Source of the DNA: VYFG01 sp965204165
GTDB lineage: Bacteria > Pseudomonadota > Gammaproteobacteria > Arenicellales > Poriferihabitantaceae
DNA: 64,000 nt
Assembly (NCBI GenBank): GCA_965204165.1
Contig: OZ241969.1
Location: 2,294,001-2,358,000 of the forward strand
Reading direction: 5' to 3'
Shown here piece after piece: positions 1-8,942 of this stretch; positions within the stretch are counted from its first letter, which is position 1, and every line of letters starts with the position of its first letter. The notes below the pieces were generated by a model. The model did no database searches and was not told the origin of the DNA. It saw only the letters and a list, made by a program, of their open reading frames with translations. A program made the translations under genes and the position numbers.

Positions 1-2
1 TG

Positions 3-1193
3 GAAACCGTGGAGCACAACCGTGACAAGAGCCTCGGGGTCACGGTGTATTTCGGGCATCGCAGCGGTCATGCGAGCACCACCGACTTCTCCCGGGACGC
101 CGTGGCCGCCTGCGTGGAGGCCGCCGGCAGGATCGCCCGGTATACCGAGGAGGATCCGTTCAGCGGCCTGGCGGATCCGGCACTGCTGGCCAGGGAAATG
201 CCGGATCTGGACCTCTACCATCCCTGGGAGGTGGACATGGACACGGCCATCGACATCGCGCGCCGCTGCGAGCAGGCCGCGCTGTCGGCGGACGACCGCA
301 TCAGCAACACCGAGGGGGGCGGCCTGACGAGTCACCACGGCGCCGCGCTCTATGCCAACAGCACGGGGTTCCACGGCCTTTCCCGGTCCAGCAACCACAG
401 TATCAGCTGCTGCGCGATCGCGGGAAGCGGGGATGCCATGCAGCGGGACTACTGGTACGACAAGCAGCGTGACCGGCGCAAGCTGATGGACCCGGAGGCA
501 GTGGGAGAGGAAACCGCGCGGCGGATCCTCAGGCGGCTGGACGCCCGCCAGCCGGGCACCATGAGCTGCCCGGTGGTGTTCGAGGCGCCGGTGGCCTCAA
601 GCCTCCTGTCACACCTTGCCGGCGCCATCAGCGGGGCGGCCCTGTACCGCAAGACCTCCTTTCTCACCGACAGCCTGGGGACAGAACTCTTCAGGCCCTT
701 CGTCCGCATCCATGAGCAACCTCTCCTGCCCGGGGCGGCGGGCAGTGCGTCCTTCGACGGCGAAGGCGTGGCCACCCGCACCCGGGATATCGTCAGGGAG
801 GGGGTGCTTGACAGCTACCTGCTCGACAGCTATTCCGCCAGGAAACTTGGCATGGAATCCACGGGCAACGCCGGCGGCGTGCACAATCTCACCCTCGAAT
901 CCACGGCCGGGGGCGGCCTCGAGGCGCTGCTGGCGCAGATGGACCACGGTCTGCTGGTCACGGAACTGATCGGCTTCGGTGTCAACCAGGTGACCGGAGA
1001 CTATTCCCGCGGGGCTTTCGGCTTTCTGGTGGAGGGCGGCGAAATCGCCTCCCCGGTGCAGGAGATGACGATTGCCGGCAATCTGCGGGACATGTTCCTG
1101 GCACTGGAGGCGGTCGGCTCGGACACGGATACCCGCCGCAACCTCCGGACCGGCTCGATCCTGATCGGCAACATGACCGTGGCCGGCGGATAG
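3..1193 (+). CDS. pmbA: PmbA/TldD-family metalloprotease subunit, 5' end outside the window
   Basis: PmbA (TldE) pairs with TldD in a zinc-dependent cytoplasmic protease that matures peptides such as microcins and degrades CcdA. The visible fragment is about 396 residues and aligns by eye along its length with E. coli PmbA (about 450 residues), including NTEGG, the SYSARKLG stretch and the GDYSRGA/GFLVEGGEI block near the C-terminus. The frame is open to the left edge, so roughly the first 55 residues are missing. The GTG at 9 is internal and not a real start. The partner tldD is not in the window, as is common because the two genes are usually unlinked. rppH follows convergently after 30 bp. 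Confidence 0.93.
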   Translation, partial: ETVEHNRDKSLGVTVYFGHRSGHASTTDFSRDAVAACVEAAGRIARYTEEDPFSGLADPALLAREMPDLDLYHPWEVDMDTAIDIARRCEQAALSADDRISNTEGGGLTSHHGAALYANSTGFHGLSRSSNHSISCCAIAGSGDAMQRDYWYDKQRDRRKLMDPEAVGEETARRILRRLDARQPGTMSCPVVFEAPVASSLLSHLAGAISGAALYRKTSFLTDSLGTELFRPFVRIHEQPLLPGAAGSASFDGEGVATRTRDIVREGVLDSYLLDSYSARKLGMESTGNAGGVHNLTLESTAGGGLEALLAQMDHGLLVTELIGFGVNQVTGDYSRGAFGFLVEGGEIASPVQEMTIAGNLRDMFLALEAVGSDTDTRRNLRTGSILIGNMTVAGG

Positions 1194-1223
1194 CGCGGCC
1201 TTCCGGGGGAACAGGGCCCGGGG

Positions 1224-1730
1224 CTACAGTCTCAGCAGGAACGGTTCCAGTTCGGTCAGCGCACGGAGGTAAACGGAGCGCTTGAACTGCACGATCTGGT
1301 GGACCGGCCGCCAGTAGTCCACCCAGGTCCAGTAGTCGAACTCGGGATTGTCCGATGTGTCGAGGCGCACGCTGGTTTCCTCCGCCAGCAGGCGGAACAG
1401 GAACCACCGCTGCTTCTGGCCCCGGAAACCCCTGTGGCGCCGGAAGTAGTGCGGCCTGGGCGCGTAGGGTACTTCGTAGCGCAGCCACTTGTCGGTGGCA
1501 CCGAGCAGTTCGACATCGGCGGGTTCCAGGCCGACTTCCTCGTAGAGTTCCCGGTAGGCCGCGTCCATGGGGGATTCCCGTGGTTCGATGCCTCCCTGGG
1601 GAAACTGCCAACCGTCGTGCCGGGCCCTTCTTGCCCAAAGCACCTGATTGTGGTCGTTGCAGATGATGATGCCCACGTTTTTCCGGTATCCGTTCCTGTC
1701 CAGCCGGTATTTGTTATTCTGCGGTGCCAT
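1224..1730 (-). CDS. rppH: RNA pyrophosphohydrolase RppH (Nudix)
   Basis: RppH removes pyrophosphate from 5'-triphosphorylated RNA and so triggers RNase E-dependent decay. The 168-residue protein has a complete Nudix box, GGIEPRESPMDAAYRELYEE, at about residues 45-64. It is preceded by the family-typical WQFPQG and by YRKNVGIIICN at the N-terminus. Tryptophan-rich segments such as GQKQRWFLFRL and FDYWTWVDYW also match the RppH subgroup rather than generic Nudix proteins. Length is normal (E. coli 176). The start at 1730 gives a short N-terminal extension (MAPQNNKYRLDR) before the conserved NGYR. The gene is convergent with pmbA. Confidence 0.93.
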   Translation of the reverse strand: MAPQNNKYRLDRNGYRKNVGIIICNDHNQVLWARRARHDGWQFPQGGIEPRESPMDAAYRELYEEVGLEPADVELLGATDKWLRYEVPYAPRPHYFRRHRGFRGQKQRWFLFRLLAEETSVRLDTSDNPEFDYWTWVDYWRPVHQIVQFKRSVYLRALTELEPFLLRL

Positions 1731-1828
1731 GCCCTTATCCTATGGTGGGAAGCGGAATATTACAAGAACGTTACATCCGGGGGCTGCAGGCAGGGAATGG
1801 TCCGGCCCCGGGTGCGGCCGGGCAGCGG

Positions 1829-2743
1829 CTAGCCGGCCGCGGGCCGCTGCCTTTGGGCACAGTGCTCCCGGGCGAATTCGAGGAATTCCTCCATCGCCCG
1901 CAGGCGGAATTTCTGCCGCTGGTAGACAATGGAAAAGGTTCGCCTGATCGGGGGGGACAGCGGGACCGCAACCAGGGACCCCAGTGTCAGCTCCTTTTCC
2001 AGGGTGGCCACGGACAGGATCGAGACCCCAAGCCCGGCGGTCACGGCGCTCTTGATGGACTCCGGGCTGCCGAATTCCATGATGATGTTGATGGCGTCCT
2101 CGTCCACCTCGCGCTTGGCGAGATAGTTCTCCACCACCTCCCGGGTGCCGGACCCCTCTTCCCGGCTGATGAACGGGTATTCCAGGACTTCGCTGACGTT
2201 GACCTTCCTGCGGCCCCCCAGGGGATGGCCCACCGGGCAGATGGTGACCAGTTCGTCGTTCCAGATCCCCTCCTTGACGAGATTCTTGTTGCTCACCGGC
2301 CCTTCGACAATGCCGATATCGATGCCATTGCTCTCCACGAGGTGGATGATGCCGTTGGTGTTGGCCACGTGCAGCCGGACCCGGACATCCGGGTAGTTTT
2401 TCTGGAAACTGCCGATGGTGTCGGGGATGAAGTATTCCCCGATGGTGGTGCTGGCGCCGATGAGCAGGGGGCCCTGGACATCGCCGGTCAGCGTGCGCAC
2501 CTCGTTGTCCATCTCGTTGTTCAGGGCAATGATGCGGTCGGCATAGCCCTTGACGAGCTCGCCGGCTTCGGTGAGCGTGATGCGGTTGTGGGTCCGGTCG
2601 AAGAGGCGGGTGTTGAAATACTCCTCGAGCTGACGGATCTGGAACGTGACCGCGGGCTGGGTCATGTGCAGCGCCTCCGCGGCCTTGGTGAAACTCAAGA
2701 GCCGGGCGACGGTGGCGAATACCTGTAGCCTGCGGTCAGCCAT
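1829..2743 (-). CDS. LysR-family transcriptional regulator, CysL-like
   Basis: The protein has 304 residues from the ATG at 2743. The N-terminal winged helix-turn-helix (residues 1-60) carries AEALHMTQPAVTFQIRQLEE and the conserved RLFDR. The effector domain (about 88-290) has GASTTIGEYFIPDTIG and the pattern GIVEGPVSNKNL, REEGSGTREV and LGVSILS, which fits the CysL-like LysR subgroup. An upstream in-frame extension exists but lacks homology, and MADRRLQVFATVARL is the classical LysR start. The target is unknown. By analogy with CysL it could concern sulfur assimilation, but no sulfur genes are nearby. It is divergent from the yccA-like gene across a 417 bp gap. Confidence 0.88.
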   Translation of the reverse strand: MADRRLQVFATVARLLSFTKAAEALHMTQPAVTFQIRQLEEYFNTRLFDRTHNRITLTEAGELVKGYADRIIALNNEMDNEVRTLTGDVQGPLLIGASTTIGEYFIPDTIGSFQKNYPDVRVRLHVANTNGIIHLVESNGIDIGIVEGPVSNKNLVKEGIWNDELVTICPVGHPLGGRRKVNVSEVLEYPFISREEGSGTREVVENYLAKREVDEDAINIIMEFGSPESIKSAVTAGLGVSILSVATLEKELTLGSLVAVPLSPPIRRTFSIVYQRQKFRLRAMEEFLEFAREHCAQRQRPAAG

Positions 2744-3160
2744 GGGCGCCCAATCGGAATGGCCCCCGAAGCGGGGCATTCCGGCCGTTCCGGGATCCCG
2801 GAACATTCGGGCCCGGCGGGTGCGCTGTTGCGGGGATCGGGGTCTGCATCTCGGGGATGTGTTCCTGCCGGGTGGGTGCAACCCGGGGCCGGGGGTTCGG
2901 GCCCCGTGGGCGGTTGGGGGAACTGGAATACTTTGATACACAGGGATATTAACGCACCGGGCCGTCCCTTGCCAGCAGCGGGGGTGCAGGCGGCAGCCCC
3001 GCCCACGGGGTCCTGCGGTCCGGCCAAGGGTGGCCCCGGAGGTTGATTTTTCCCGCTCAGGTGGCATTATTACCCTAGTTCCCGTAACCGGGCGGACGCG
3101 GTCTTCGGCGGCGGCTGTCCGATGTTGCGGATTCATGACATTCACGAGGAATTCAGACTA
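2744..3160. promoter_or_regulatory. Divergent intergenic region (LysR gene / yccA-like gene)
   Basis: No gene is credible in these 417 bp. The LysR-proximal half is GC-rich with several short inverted repeats. Near the yccA side a plausible sigma70 promoter reads TTGATT (3043-3048), 16 bp, CATTAT (3065-3070), and a GAGGA ribosome-binding site at about 3145-3149 precedes the ATG at 3161. A LysR protein commonly acts on its own divergent region, so an operator may lie here, but I could not pick a convincing T-N11-A box. Confidence 0.4.
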
Positions 3161-3829
3161 ATGGCAAGACTTGATCAAGCTGTGATCCGAACCGACCGCC
3201 GCGGTATCGAAATCAACAGGGTCCTGAAGAACACCTACATGCTGCTGGCGATGACGCTCCTGTTCAGCGCCGCCGCCGCGGGCGTGGCCATGGCGATGAA
3301 CATGCCCCATCTCGGCATCATTCCCACGCTGATCGGATATTTCGCCCTGTTGTTTTTGACCCAGAAATTCCGGAATTCATCCCTCGGCATCCTGTTCGTC
3401 TTCCTGTTCACCGGCTTCATGGGGCTGACCCTCGGGCCGATCCTGAACGTTTACCTCCTCAGCGTCGGCAACGGACCCCAGTTGGTGATGATGGCGCTGG
3501 GCGGCACCGGGGTGATCTTCCTCGGCCTGTCCGCCTACGCCCTGGTGACCCGCAAGGATTTCAGCTTCCTTGGCGGCATGCTGTTCATGGGCATCCTGGT
3601 GGCCTTCATTGCCGGACTGGTGGCGATCCTGTTCTCCATCCCGGCGCTGTCCCTGGCCGTTTCGGCCATGTTCATCCTGCTGATGTCCGGGCTGATCCTG
3701 TTCCAGACCAGCGCGATCATCCATGGCGGGGAGACCAACTACATCATGGCCACGGTGACGCTTTACCTCACCATCTACAACCTGTTCCTCAGCCTGCTGC
3801 ACATCTTCGGCATCTTCGGCGACGATTAG
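3161..3829 (+). CDS. Bax inhibitor-1/YccA family inner-membrane protein
   Basis: The protein has 222 residues from the ATG at 3161, chosen for the GAGGA 11 bases upstream; an earlier ATG at 3122 adds a non-conserved leader. It has seven hydrophobic segments over about residues 25-215 and a C-terminal ETNYIMATVTLYLTIYN block, which is the BI-1/YccA signature with an acidic residue in a late helix. E. coli YccA binds and modulates the FtsH protease. The gene is followed by a strong intrinsic terminator, so it is probably monocistronic. Confidence 0.88.
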   Translation: MARLDQAVIRTDRRGIEINRVLKNTYMLLAMTLLFSAAAAGVAMAMNMPHLGIIPTLIGYFALLFLTQKFRNSSLGILFVFLFTGFMGLTLGPILNVYLLSVGNGPQLVMMALGGTGVIFLGLSAYALVTRKDFSFLGGMLFMGILVAFIAGLVAILFSIPALSLAVSAMFILLMSGLILFQTSAIIHGGETNYIMATVTLYLTIYNLFLSLLHIFGIFGDD

Positions 3830-3868
3830 GCGATTGGCCGGTCAGGGGCGGCCTTCAACGTTCCCGCG

Positions 3869-3898
3869 AAGGCCCGCGACCCCGGTCGTGGGCCTTTT
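3869..3898 (+). terminator. Rho-independent terminator after the yccA-like gene
   Basis: A 12-bp stem AAGGCCCGCGAC / GTCGTGGGCCTT with one G.U pair and a CCCG loop ends in TTTT. It lies 39 bp after the stop codon of the yccA-like gene. Confidence 0.85.
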
Positions 3899-3981
3899 GC
3901 ATGCCGGATCCCGGCCCGGGCGGGGCGCCCGGCGCGCGCTTCGGATAAAATCCGGGACTATCCTCCTGCCGGATTGAGACG

Positions 3982-5106
3982 ATGAAAGCCATGATTCTTG
4001 CTGCCGGGAAGGGCACCAGGGTCCGGCCGCTCACCTACGAACTGCCCAAGCCGATGATTCCCATCATCGGCAAACCGGTGATGGAATACCTCATCGAGCA
4101 GCTATCCCGGCACGGCTTCACCGATATCATGGTGAACGTAAGCCACCTGCCCGAATCCATCGAGACCTATTTCGGCGATGGCAGGCGCTGGGGCGTCAGC
4201 ATCGGCTATTCCTTCGAGGGCCACATCGAGGACGGTGAACTGATCGGGGAACCCCTCGGGTCAGCCGGGGGCATCAAGCGGATCCAGGAGTTCGGCGGCT
4301 TCTTCGACGACACCTTCCTGGTGGTGTGCGGGGATGCCATCATTGACCTGGACCTGACCGCGGCGCTGCGCAAGCACTGGCAGTCCGGCGCAAAGGCGAG
4401 CATCGTGGTGAAACGGGTTCCCCGGGAGTCGCTGCCCAATTACGGGGTCGTGGTCTGCGATGAGCGCGGGTTCGTCGCGTCGTTCCAGGAAAAACCCAGT
4501 GTGGACGAGGCCAGGTCGACCCTGGTCAACACGGGAATCTACCTGTTCGAACCGGAAATCATTGAACGGATTCCAGGCGGAACCGTGTACGATATCGGCG
4601 GGCAGTTGCTCCCGTCCCTGATCGAGGACGGGGTTGCATTCGGTGCCATCGAACTGCCGTTCCATTGGGTGGACATCGGCCGCATCAGCGATTATTGGGA
4701 GGCCAACCAGCAACTGATGCGCGGCACCCTGCGGGGCATCGAGATGCCGGGCAGGGAAGTCCTTCCCCAGGTCTGGACCGGGCTCAACGTCAACGTGGAC
4801 TGGGATGACGTGCTCATCGAGGGGCCGGTGTACATCGGGGCCAATTCCCGGATCGAGGGCGGATGCGAAATCCAGGGGCCGAGCTGGATCTCCCATGGCT
4901 GCCACCTGGAGTCGGGCGCGAAAGTCCAGCGCAGCATGCTGTTCGAGCACACCCTGATGCGGAGCCATGGCGCGGTCTTCGAGGTTGTGGTGTTCGGGCG
5001 CTACTGTGTCGACAAGGAGGGCCGGCCGGTCTCCGGGCGCGAACCCGGTCTGGACTGGGTGGGTGATGCAAGGGACCGGCGCATCCAGGAGGCGGTCGGT
5101 TCCTGA
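3982..5106 (+). CDS. Sugar nucleotidyltransferase with left-handed beta-helix C-terminus
   Basis: The protein has 374 residues. The N-terminal NTP-transferase fold starts with MKAMILAAGKGTRVRPLT, the nucleotide-binding loop GxGTRxRPLT followed by LPKPMIPI. Later come the metal-binding VCGDAIIDLD, VKRVPRE and EKP, and FHWVDIGRISDYWEAN, as in mannose-1-phosphate guanylyltransferases and glucose-1-phosphate nucleotidyltransferases. The C-terminal third (about 260-345) has hexapeptide-like repeats (VYIGANSRIEGGCEI, WISHGCHLESGAKV). The sugar cannot be fixed from sequence. No other surface-polysaccharide genes adjoin it. Confidence 0.85.
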   Translation: MKAMILAAGKGTRVRPLTYELPKPMIPIIGKPVMEYLIEQLSRHGFTDIMVNVSHLPESIETYFGDGRRWGVSIGYSFEGHIEDGELIGEPLGSAGGIKRIQEFGGFFDDTFLVVCGDAIIDLDLTAALRKHWQSGAKASIVVKRVPRESLPNYGVVVCDERGFVASFQEKPSVDEARSTLVNTGIYLFEPEIIERIPGGTVYDIGGQLLPSLIEDGVAFGAIELPFHWVDIGRISDYWEANQQLMRGTLRGIEMPGREVLPQVWTGLNVNVDWDDVLIEGPVYIGANSRIEGGCEIQGPSWISHGCHLESGAKVQRSMLFEHTLMRSHGAVFEVVVFGRYCVDKEGRPVSGREPGLDWVGDARDRRIQEAVGS

Positions 5107-5220
5107 ATCCGCCCAGGGGACTTTAAATTCCGGCCCCAAGACTCCATGAAAACCCTCGATTTGGGTATAATCCGCGGTCGCCCATGACCTGGCTTCCGCC
5201 ATATCCAGGGAAACCGAACC

Positions 5221-5541
5221 ATGCCATTCTACGAGTACCAGTGCCAGTCCTGCGACCACCGGGTCGAGGTTCTGCAGAAAATATCCGATGCGCCGCTGGT
5301 CAGTTGCCCGGAATGCAACGAGCCCGCGCTGAAGAAACTGATTTCCGCCGCCGGCTTTCGCCTCAAGGGCACCGGCTGGTACGAGACGGACTTCAAGAAC
5401 AGCGGCACCAAGCCCGCCAAGGACGAATCCGGTCCGGACGGCGGCGGGACGAAGCCTGCCGGTGACACGGCCGGGAAGACGGATTCCGGGAAGTCCGACA
5501 AGGCAAAGACCGGTTCCCCGGACCAGAGCAAGGCTGCCTGA
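5221..5541 (+). CDS. FmdB-family zinc ribbon protein
   Basis: The protein has 106 residues. The N-terminal MPFYEYQCQSCDHRVEVLQK and later CPEC form a CxxC...CxxC zinc ribbon typical of FmdB/CxxC_CxxC_SSSS proteins. The central region KKLISAAGFRLKGTGWYETD is also characteristic. The C-terminal 40 residues are low-complexity and rich in Lys, Gly, Ser and Asp (disordered). In many gammaproteobacteria this gene lies just upstream of aspS, as here (105 bp). Its biochemical role is not established; the FmdB name comes from a putative regulator in Methylophilus. Confidence 0.88.
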   Translation: MPFYEYQCQSCDHRVEVLQKISDAPLVSCPECNEPALKKLISAAGFRLKGTGWYETDFKNSGTKPAKDESGPDGGGTKPAGDTAGKTDSGKSDKAKTGSPDQSKAA

Positions 5542-5645
5542 CGGCACCGGGCGCAGCGCAAATCGATCACGGGTACTGACCGGGCGTTCCGCGGCCTGCA
5601 GGCGCCGTGCCGCGGATGCAGTCCAAACCAAATCATCACCTCCCC

Positions 5646-7421
5646 ATGCGCACACACCTTTGCGGACGGGTCGCCGAATCCGACATCGACCAGACCATCG
5701 TTCTCAACGGCTGGGTACTCAGTCGGCGCGATCACGGCGGCGTCATCTTCATTGACCTCAGGGACCGGTCAGGATGTGTGCAGGTGGTGGCGGACCCGGA
5801 TTTCCCGGAACCGTTTGCCGTGGCCGAGGATGCACGCAATGAGTTCGTCCTGGAGGTGACCGGCCGGGTGCGCAGGCGGCCGGAAGGGACGGACAATCCC
5901 GATCTGTCCACCGGCACGGTGGAGGTGCTGGCCGATTCCATCCGGGTGCTGGCGGCATCGGAAGCGCTGCCGTTCCAGGTGGATGACGAAGAGATCAGCG
6001 AGTCCGTCCGGCTGAAGTACCGCTTTCTCGACCTTCGCCGGGCGACGATGCAGGGAAACATCCGGTTGCGCCACCGCATCGTCAGTGAACTGCGCCGGTT
6101 CCTCAACGAGCGGGAATTCGTGGATATCGAGACCCCCATGCTGACCCGGTCAACCCCGGAAGGCGCCCGGGACTACCTGGTGCCCAGCCGCACCCATCCC
6201 GGGGAGTTTTTCGCCCTGCCGCAATCACCCCAACTGTTCAAGCAGCTCCTCATGGTGGCCGGCTTCGAACGCTACTACCAGGTGGCCCGGTGCTTCCGCG
6301 ACGAGGACCTGCGCGCGGACCGCCAGCCGGAATTCACCCAACTCGACGTGGAGGTGTCCTTCATGGACGAGGACGGGATCATCACCCTGATGGAGGAGAT
6401 GATCAGGGAACTGTTTCGCGTCATCCTGGCGGTGGAACTGCCGGATCCGGTGCCGCGGATGAGCTACCGGGAAGCCGTGTCGCGCTATGGCATCGACCGC
6501 CCGGATCTTCGCGTGGACATGGAACTGACCGAGATCACGGACCTCATGGGCGACGTGGAGTTCAAGGTGTTTTCGGGGCCCGCCGGGGATCCGGACGGCC
6601 GGGTGGCGGCGATGCGGGTGCCGGGCGGCGGCAGCCTGTCCCGGGCCAGGATCGACGAATACACCGAATTCGTCGGGCAGTACGGGGCAAAGGGGCTCGC
6701 ATACATCAGGGTCGAGGATACGGATACGGGCCGGGACGGGCTCAAGTCGCCGATCCTCAAGTTCCTGCCGGACGGGGTGCTGACCGAGATCATGGCGCGG
6801 TGCGGCGCGGCCTCGGGGGATGTCATTTTCTTCGGTGCGGACAAGGCCCGGGTCGTCAACGATGCCCTGGGTGCGCTCAGGCTGCGCATCGGGCGGGATC
6901 TCGGGATGGTGCAGCCGGGCTGGAAGCCGCTTTGGGTGGTGGATTTCCCGCTGGTGGAGTGGAATCCGGAAGCGAAGCGCTGGGACTCCCTGCATCATCC
7001 GTTCACCGCGCCGAGGGAAGCCGACGAGCACCTGCTCGAGGGCGATCCCGGCAAGGCGCTCTCCCGCGCCTATGACCTGGTGCTGAACGGCACCGAGCTT
7101 GGCGGCGGATCCATCCGTATCCACCGCTCCGACCTGCAGCAGAAGGTTCTCGGCGTGCTGGGGATCGATGCCGAGGAGGCGCGACGGAAGTTCGGCTTCC
7201 TGCTCGACGGGCTCCGCTACGGCGCCCCGCCCCACGGCGGTATCGCATTCGGCATCGACCGGCTGGTGGCGATGATGAGCGGGGAGGATTCCATTCGTGA
7301 CGTGATCGCCTTCCCCAAGACCCAGAAAGCGTCCTGCCTTCTCACCGAGGCCCCGGGCGAGGTGGATGCCCGGCAGCTCCGGGAATTGGCCCTGCAGGTG
7401 CGAAAACCCCGCGACGGGTAG
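5646..7421 (+). CDS. aspS: Aspartyl-tRNA synthetase
   Basis: The protein has 591 residues (E. coli 590). It charges tRNA-Asp with aspartate. The N-terminal OB-fold anticodon-binding domain (about 1-105; RTHLCGRV, GWVLSRRDHGGVIFIDLRD) precedes the class II catalytic core with motif 1 around FVDIETPMLTRSTPEGARDY, motif 2 with FRDEDLRADRQPEFTQLD, the bacterial-type GAD insertion (about 295-400) and motif 3 GGIAFGIDRLVAMM. The ATG at 5646 matches the family N-terminus; an upstream in-frame ATG adds non-homologous residues. The next gene on the ancestral chromosome was probably yebC, now displaced by about 7.7 kb of nested transposons. Confidence 0.97.
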   Translation: MRTHLCGRVAESDIDQTIVLNGWVLSRRDHGGVIFIDLRDRSGCVQVVADPDFPEPFAVAEDARNEFVLEVTGRVRRRPEGTDNPDLSTGTVEVLADSIRVLAASEALPFQVDDEEISESVRLKYRFLDLRRATMQGNIRLRHRIVSELRRFLNEREFVDIETPMLTRSTPEGARDYLVPSRTHPGEFFALPQSPQLFKQLLMVAGFERYYQVARCFRDEDLRADRQPEFTQLDVEVSFMDEDGIITLMEEMIRELFRVILAVELPDPVPRMSYREAVSRYGIDRPDLRVDMELTEITDLMGDVEFKVFSGPAGDPDGRVAAMRVPGGGSLSRARIDEYTEFVGQYGAKGLAYIRVEDTDTGRDGLKSPILKFLPDGVLTEIMARCGAASGDVIFFGADKARVVNDALGALRLRIGRDLGMVQPGWKPLWVVDFPLVEWNPEAKRWDSLHHPFTAPREADEHLLEGDPGKALSRAYDLVLNGTELGGGSIRIHRSDLQQKVLGVLGIDAEEARRKFGFLLDGLRYGAPPHGGIAFGIDRLVAMMSGEDSIRDVIAFPKTQKASCLLTEAPGEVDARQLRELALQVRKPRDG

Positions 7422-7444
7422 AATCCCGGCGCAGGATGCCGGCG

Positions 7445-7453
7445 GCGGCCGGC
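7445..7453. repeat. Left target-site duplication of the outer IS4-like copy
   Basis: GCGGCCGGC at 7445-7453 recurs at 13000-13008, directly flanking the 7454-12999 element. The overlapping word GGCGGCCGG occurs again at 15123-15131. The third copy shows that the IS4-like element went into the border of an ISAs1-type element already present. Confidence 0.85.
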
Positions 7454-7490
7454 CAGCAATTCCCGCTGGTTTAAAAAGTCAAGCAAATAC

Positions 7491-7499
7491 AAGGTGATA
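7491..7499. repeat. Target-site duplication AAGGTGATA (copy 1 into copy 2)
   Basis: AAGGTGATA at 7491-7499 recurs at 9119-9127, exactly at the outer edges of the complete IS4-like copy. This explains what first looks like a 46-bp tandem repeat (7454-7499 / 7500-7545): the left end of copy 2 followed by the left end of copy 1. Confidence 0.87.
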
Positions 7500-7557
7500 C
7501 AGCAATTCCCGCTGGTTTAAAAAGTCAAGCAAATACAAGGTGATAGAGAGATACGGA

Positions 7558-7598
7558 AAAAACTTTTTCGTAAAGTTTTTCAGGAATTCTGGTATCAT
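7558..7598 (+). promoter_or_regulatory. IS4-like transposase promoter region with leading hairpin
   Basis: AAAACTTT / AAAGTTTT form a hairpin (about 7559-7579) followed by T residues. It would act as a terminator-like barrier to transcription entering from outside. Just after it, TGGTATCAT gives an extended -10 (TATCAT, 7593-7598) without a good -35. The transposase ATG follows at 7632. The same arrangement is repeated in the outer copy (about 9140-9180). Confidence 0.45.
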
Positions 7599-7631
7599 AC
7601 AGTTCCAATTTCATGAACCAGGTGAAATTGG

Positions 7632-8942
7632 ATGCGTGAACCATCAAATCGCAAACACTTGAGCGCACAGGGATTGCTGCAGTCGATCCGGTCGAGTTTC
7701 GAGGAGATTCCGGACACGAAGCGCACCCGCAAGTTCCCGTTGTCGGACGTCATGATGTCGGCGCTGGCGATGTTCGGTCTGAAATATCCATCGCTGCTGC
7801 AGTTCGAGCGGTCGCAGTCCGAGGAAGCGGTGCGGCACAATCTGAAGCATCTGTACGGGGTGGCGCAGGCGCCGAGCGACACGTACATGAGGGAACGGCT
7901 GGACGAATTGGACCCGGGGGTGTTCGAGCCGGTATACAAGCGGCTGTTTGCGCTGCTGCAGCGGGGCAAGGGTCTGGAGGGTTTCGAGGTGCTGGACGGC
8001 CGCTATGTGCTGTCGGTGGACGGCACCGGGCTGTTCTCCTCGCAGAAGGTGCATTGCGCGCACTGCTGCAGCAAGCATCATCGTGACGGTCGGGTGACGT
8101 ACTATCACCAGTTGCTCGGTGCGGTGCTGGTGCATCCGGACTGCCGCGAGGTGATCCCCCTGATGCCAGAACCGATCCTGAAGGGGGACGGATCCGGCAA
8201 GAACGACTGTGAGCGGAATGCCGCAAGGCGGCTGCTGAAGCGTGTCCGTCGCAACCATCCGCATTTGCGGTTGCTGGTGGTTGAAGATGGCCTGGCCTCG
8301 AACGGTCCGCACATCCGGCTGCTGGAGTCACTGGACATGCGCTATGTGCTGGGTGCGAAGGAAGGGGACCACCGGTTTCTGTACGACTGGGTGTCGAAGA
8401 CCCGGGGCGTTCCGGAACATGAGTGCCGGGACGGGCAGGGGGTAGTGCATCGCTTCCGGTATCTGAACCGGGTGCCGTTGAACGACGACCACTTTGATCT
8501 GGAGGTGAACTTCCTTGAGTACCGGGAGCACCGTCCCGGGGGCAAGGTGCAGCGCTTTTGCTGGGTCACCGATATCCCGATCGACGAATCGAACCTGATG
8601 GAGTTGATGCGGGCCGGCCGGGCCCGCTGGAAGATAGAGAACGAAACCTTCAACACGCTGAAGAACCAGGGTTACGGCCTGGAACACAATTATGGTCACG
8701 GCAACAAGCACCTGTCGACGGTGCTGATGCACCTGATGATGCTGGCGTTTCTGGTGGACCAGATCCAGTTGCGCTGCTGTGCCGTATTCAATGCGGCACA
8801 CCAGGCCATGTACAGCCGCGCCGCGCTGTGGCGCAAGATGAGGGGCCTGTTCAGCCTGTTCCTGATAGACAGTTGGGAGAAACTGTATCAGGTCATTGCG
8901 CGGGGGTACAAAAACAATCCCGCGCTGCCTGAACCGCCCTGA
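7632..8942 (+). CDS. IS4-like DDE transposase, intact
   Basis: The protein has 436 residues. Probable catalytic acidic residues lie in VLSVDGTGLF (first D), LLVVEDGLASNG (second acidic site) and RWKIENETFNTLKNQGYGLE (E of the C-terminal YREK-like helix). An HCAHCCSKHH cluster after the first D may bind metal. It is the only gene of the element. Its downstream 170 bp carry no gene up to the right inverted repeat. Confidence 0.85.
   Translation: MREPSNRKHLSAQGLLQSIRSSFEEIPDTKRTRKFPLSDVMMSALAMFGLKYPSLLQFERSQSEEAVRHNLKHLYGVAQAPSDTYMRERLDELDPGVFEPVYKRLFALLQRGKGLEGFEVLDGRYVLSVDGTGLFSSQKVHCAHCCSKHHRDGRVTYYHQLLGAVLVHPDCREVIPLMPEPILKGDGSGKNDCERNAARRLLKRVRRNHPHLRLLVVEDGLASNGPHIRLLESLDMRYVLGAKEGDHRFLYDWVSKTRGVPEHECRDGQGVVHRFRYLNRVPLNDDHFDLEVNFLEYREHRPGGKVQRFCWVTDIPIDESNLMELMRAGRARWKIENETFNTLKNQGYGLEHNYGHGNKHLSTVLMHLMMLAFLVDQIQLRCCAVFNAAHQAMYSRAALWRKMRGLFSLFLIDSWEKLYQVIARGYKNNPALPEPP

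Noticed and set aside
4261..5655. A 464-codon open frame on the minus strand over the nucleotidyltransferase and FmdB genes
   Set aside because: It is antisense to two well-supported genes and is an artefact of GC-rich third positions.
7454..7545. A 46-bp tandem repeat that could be a regulatory array or CRISPR-like start
   Set aside because: Fully explained by the insertion of one IS4-like copy 46 bp inside another with a 9-bp duplication.
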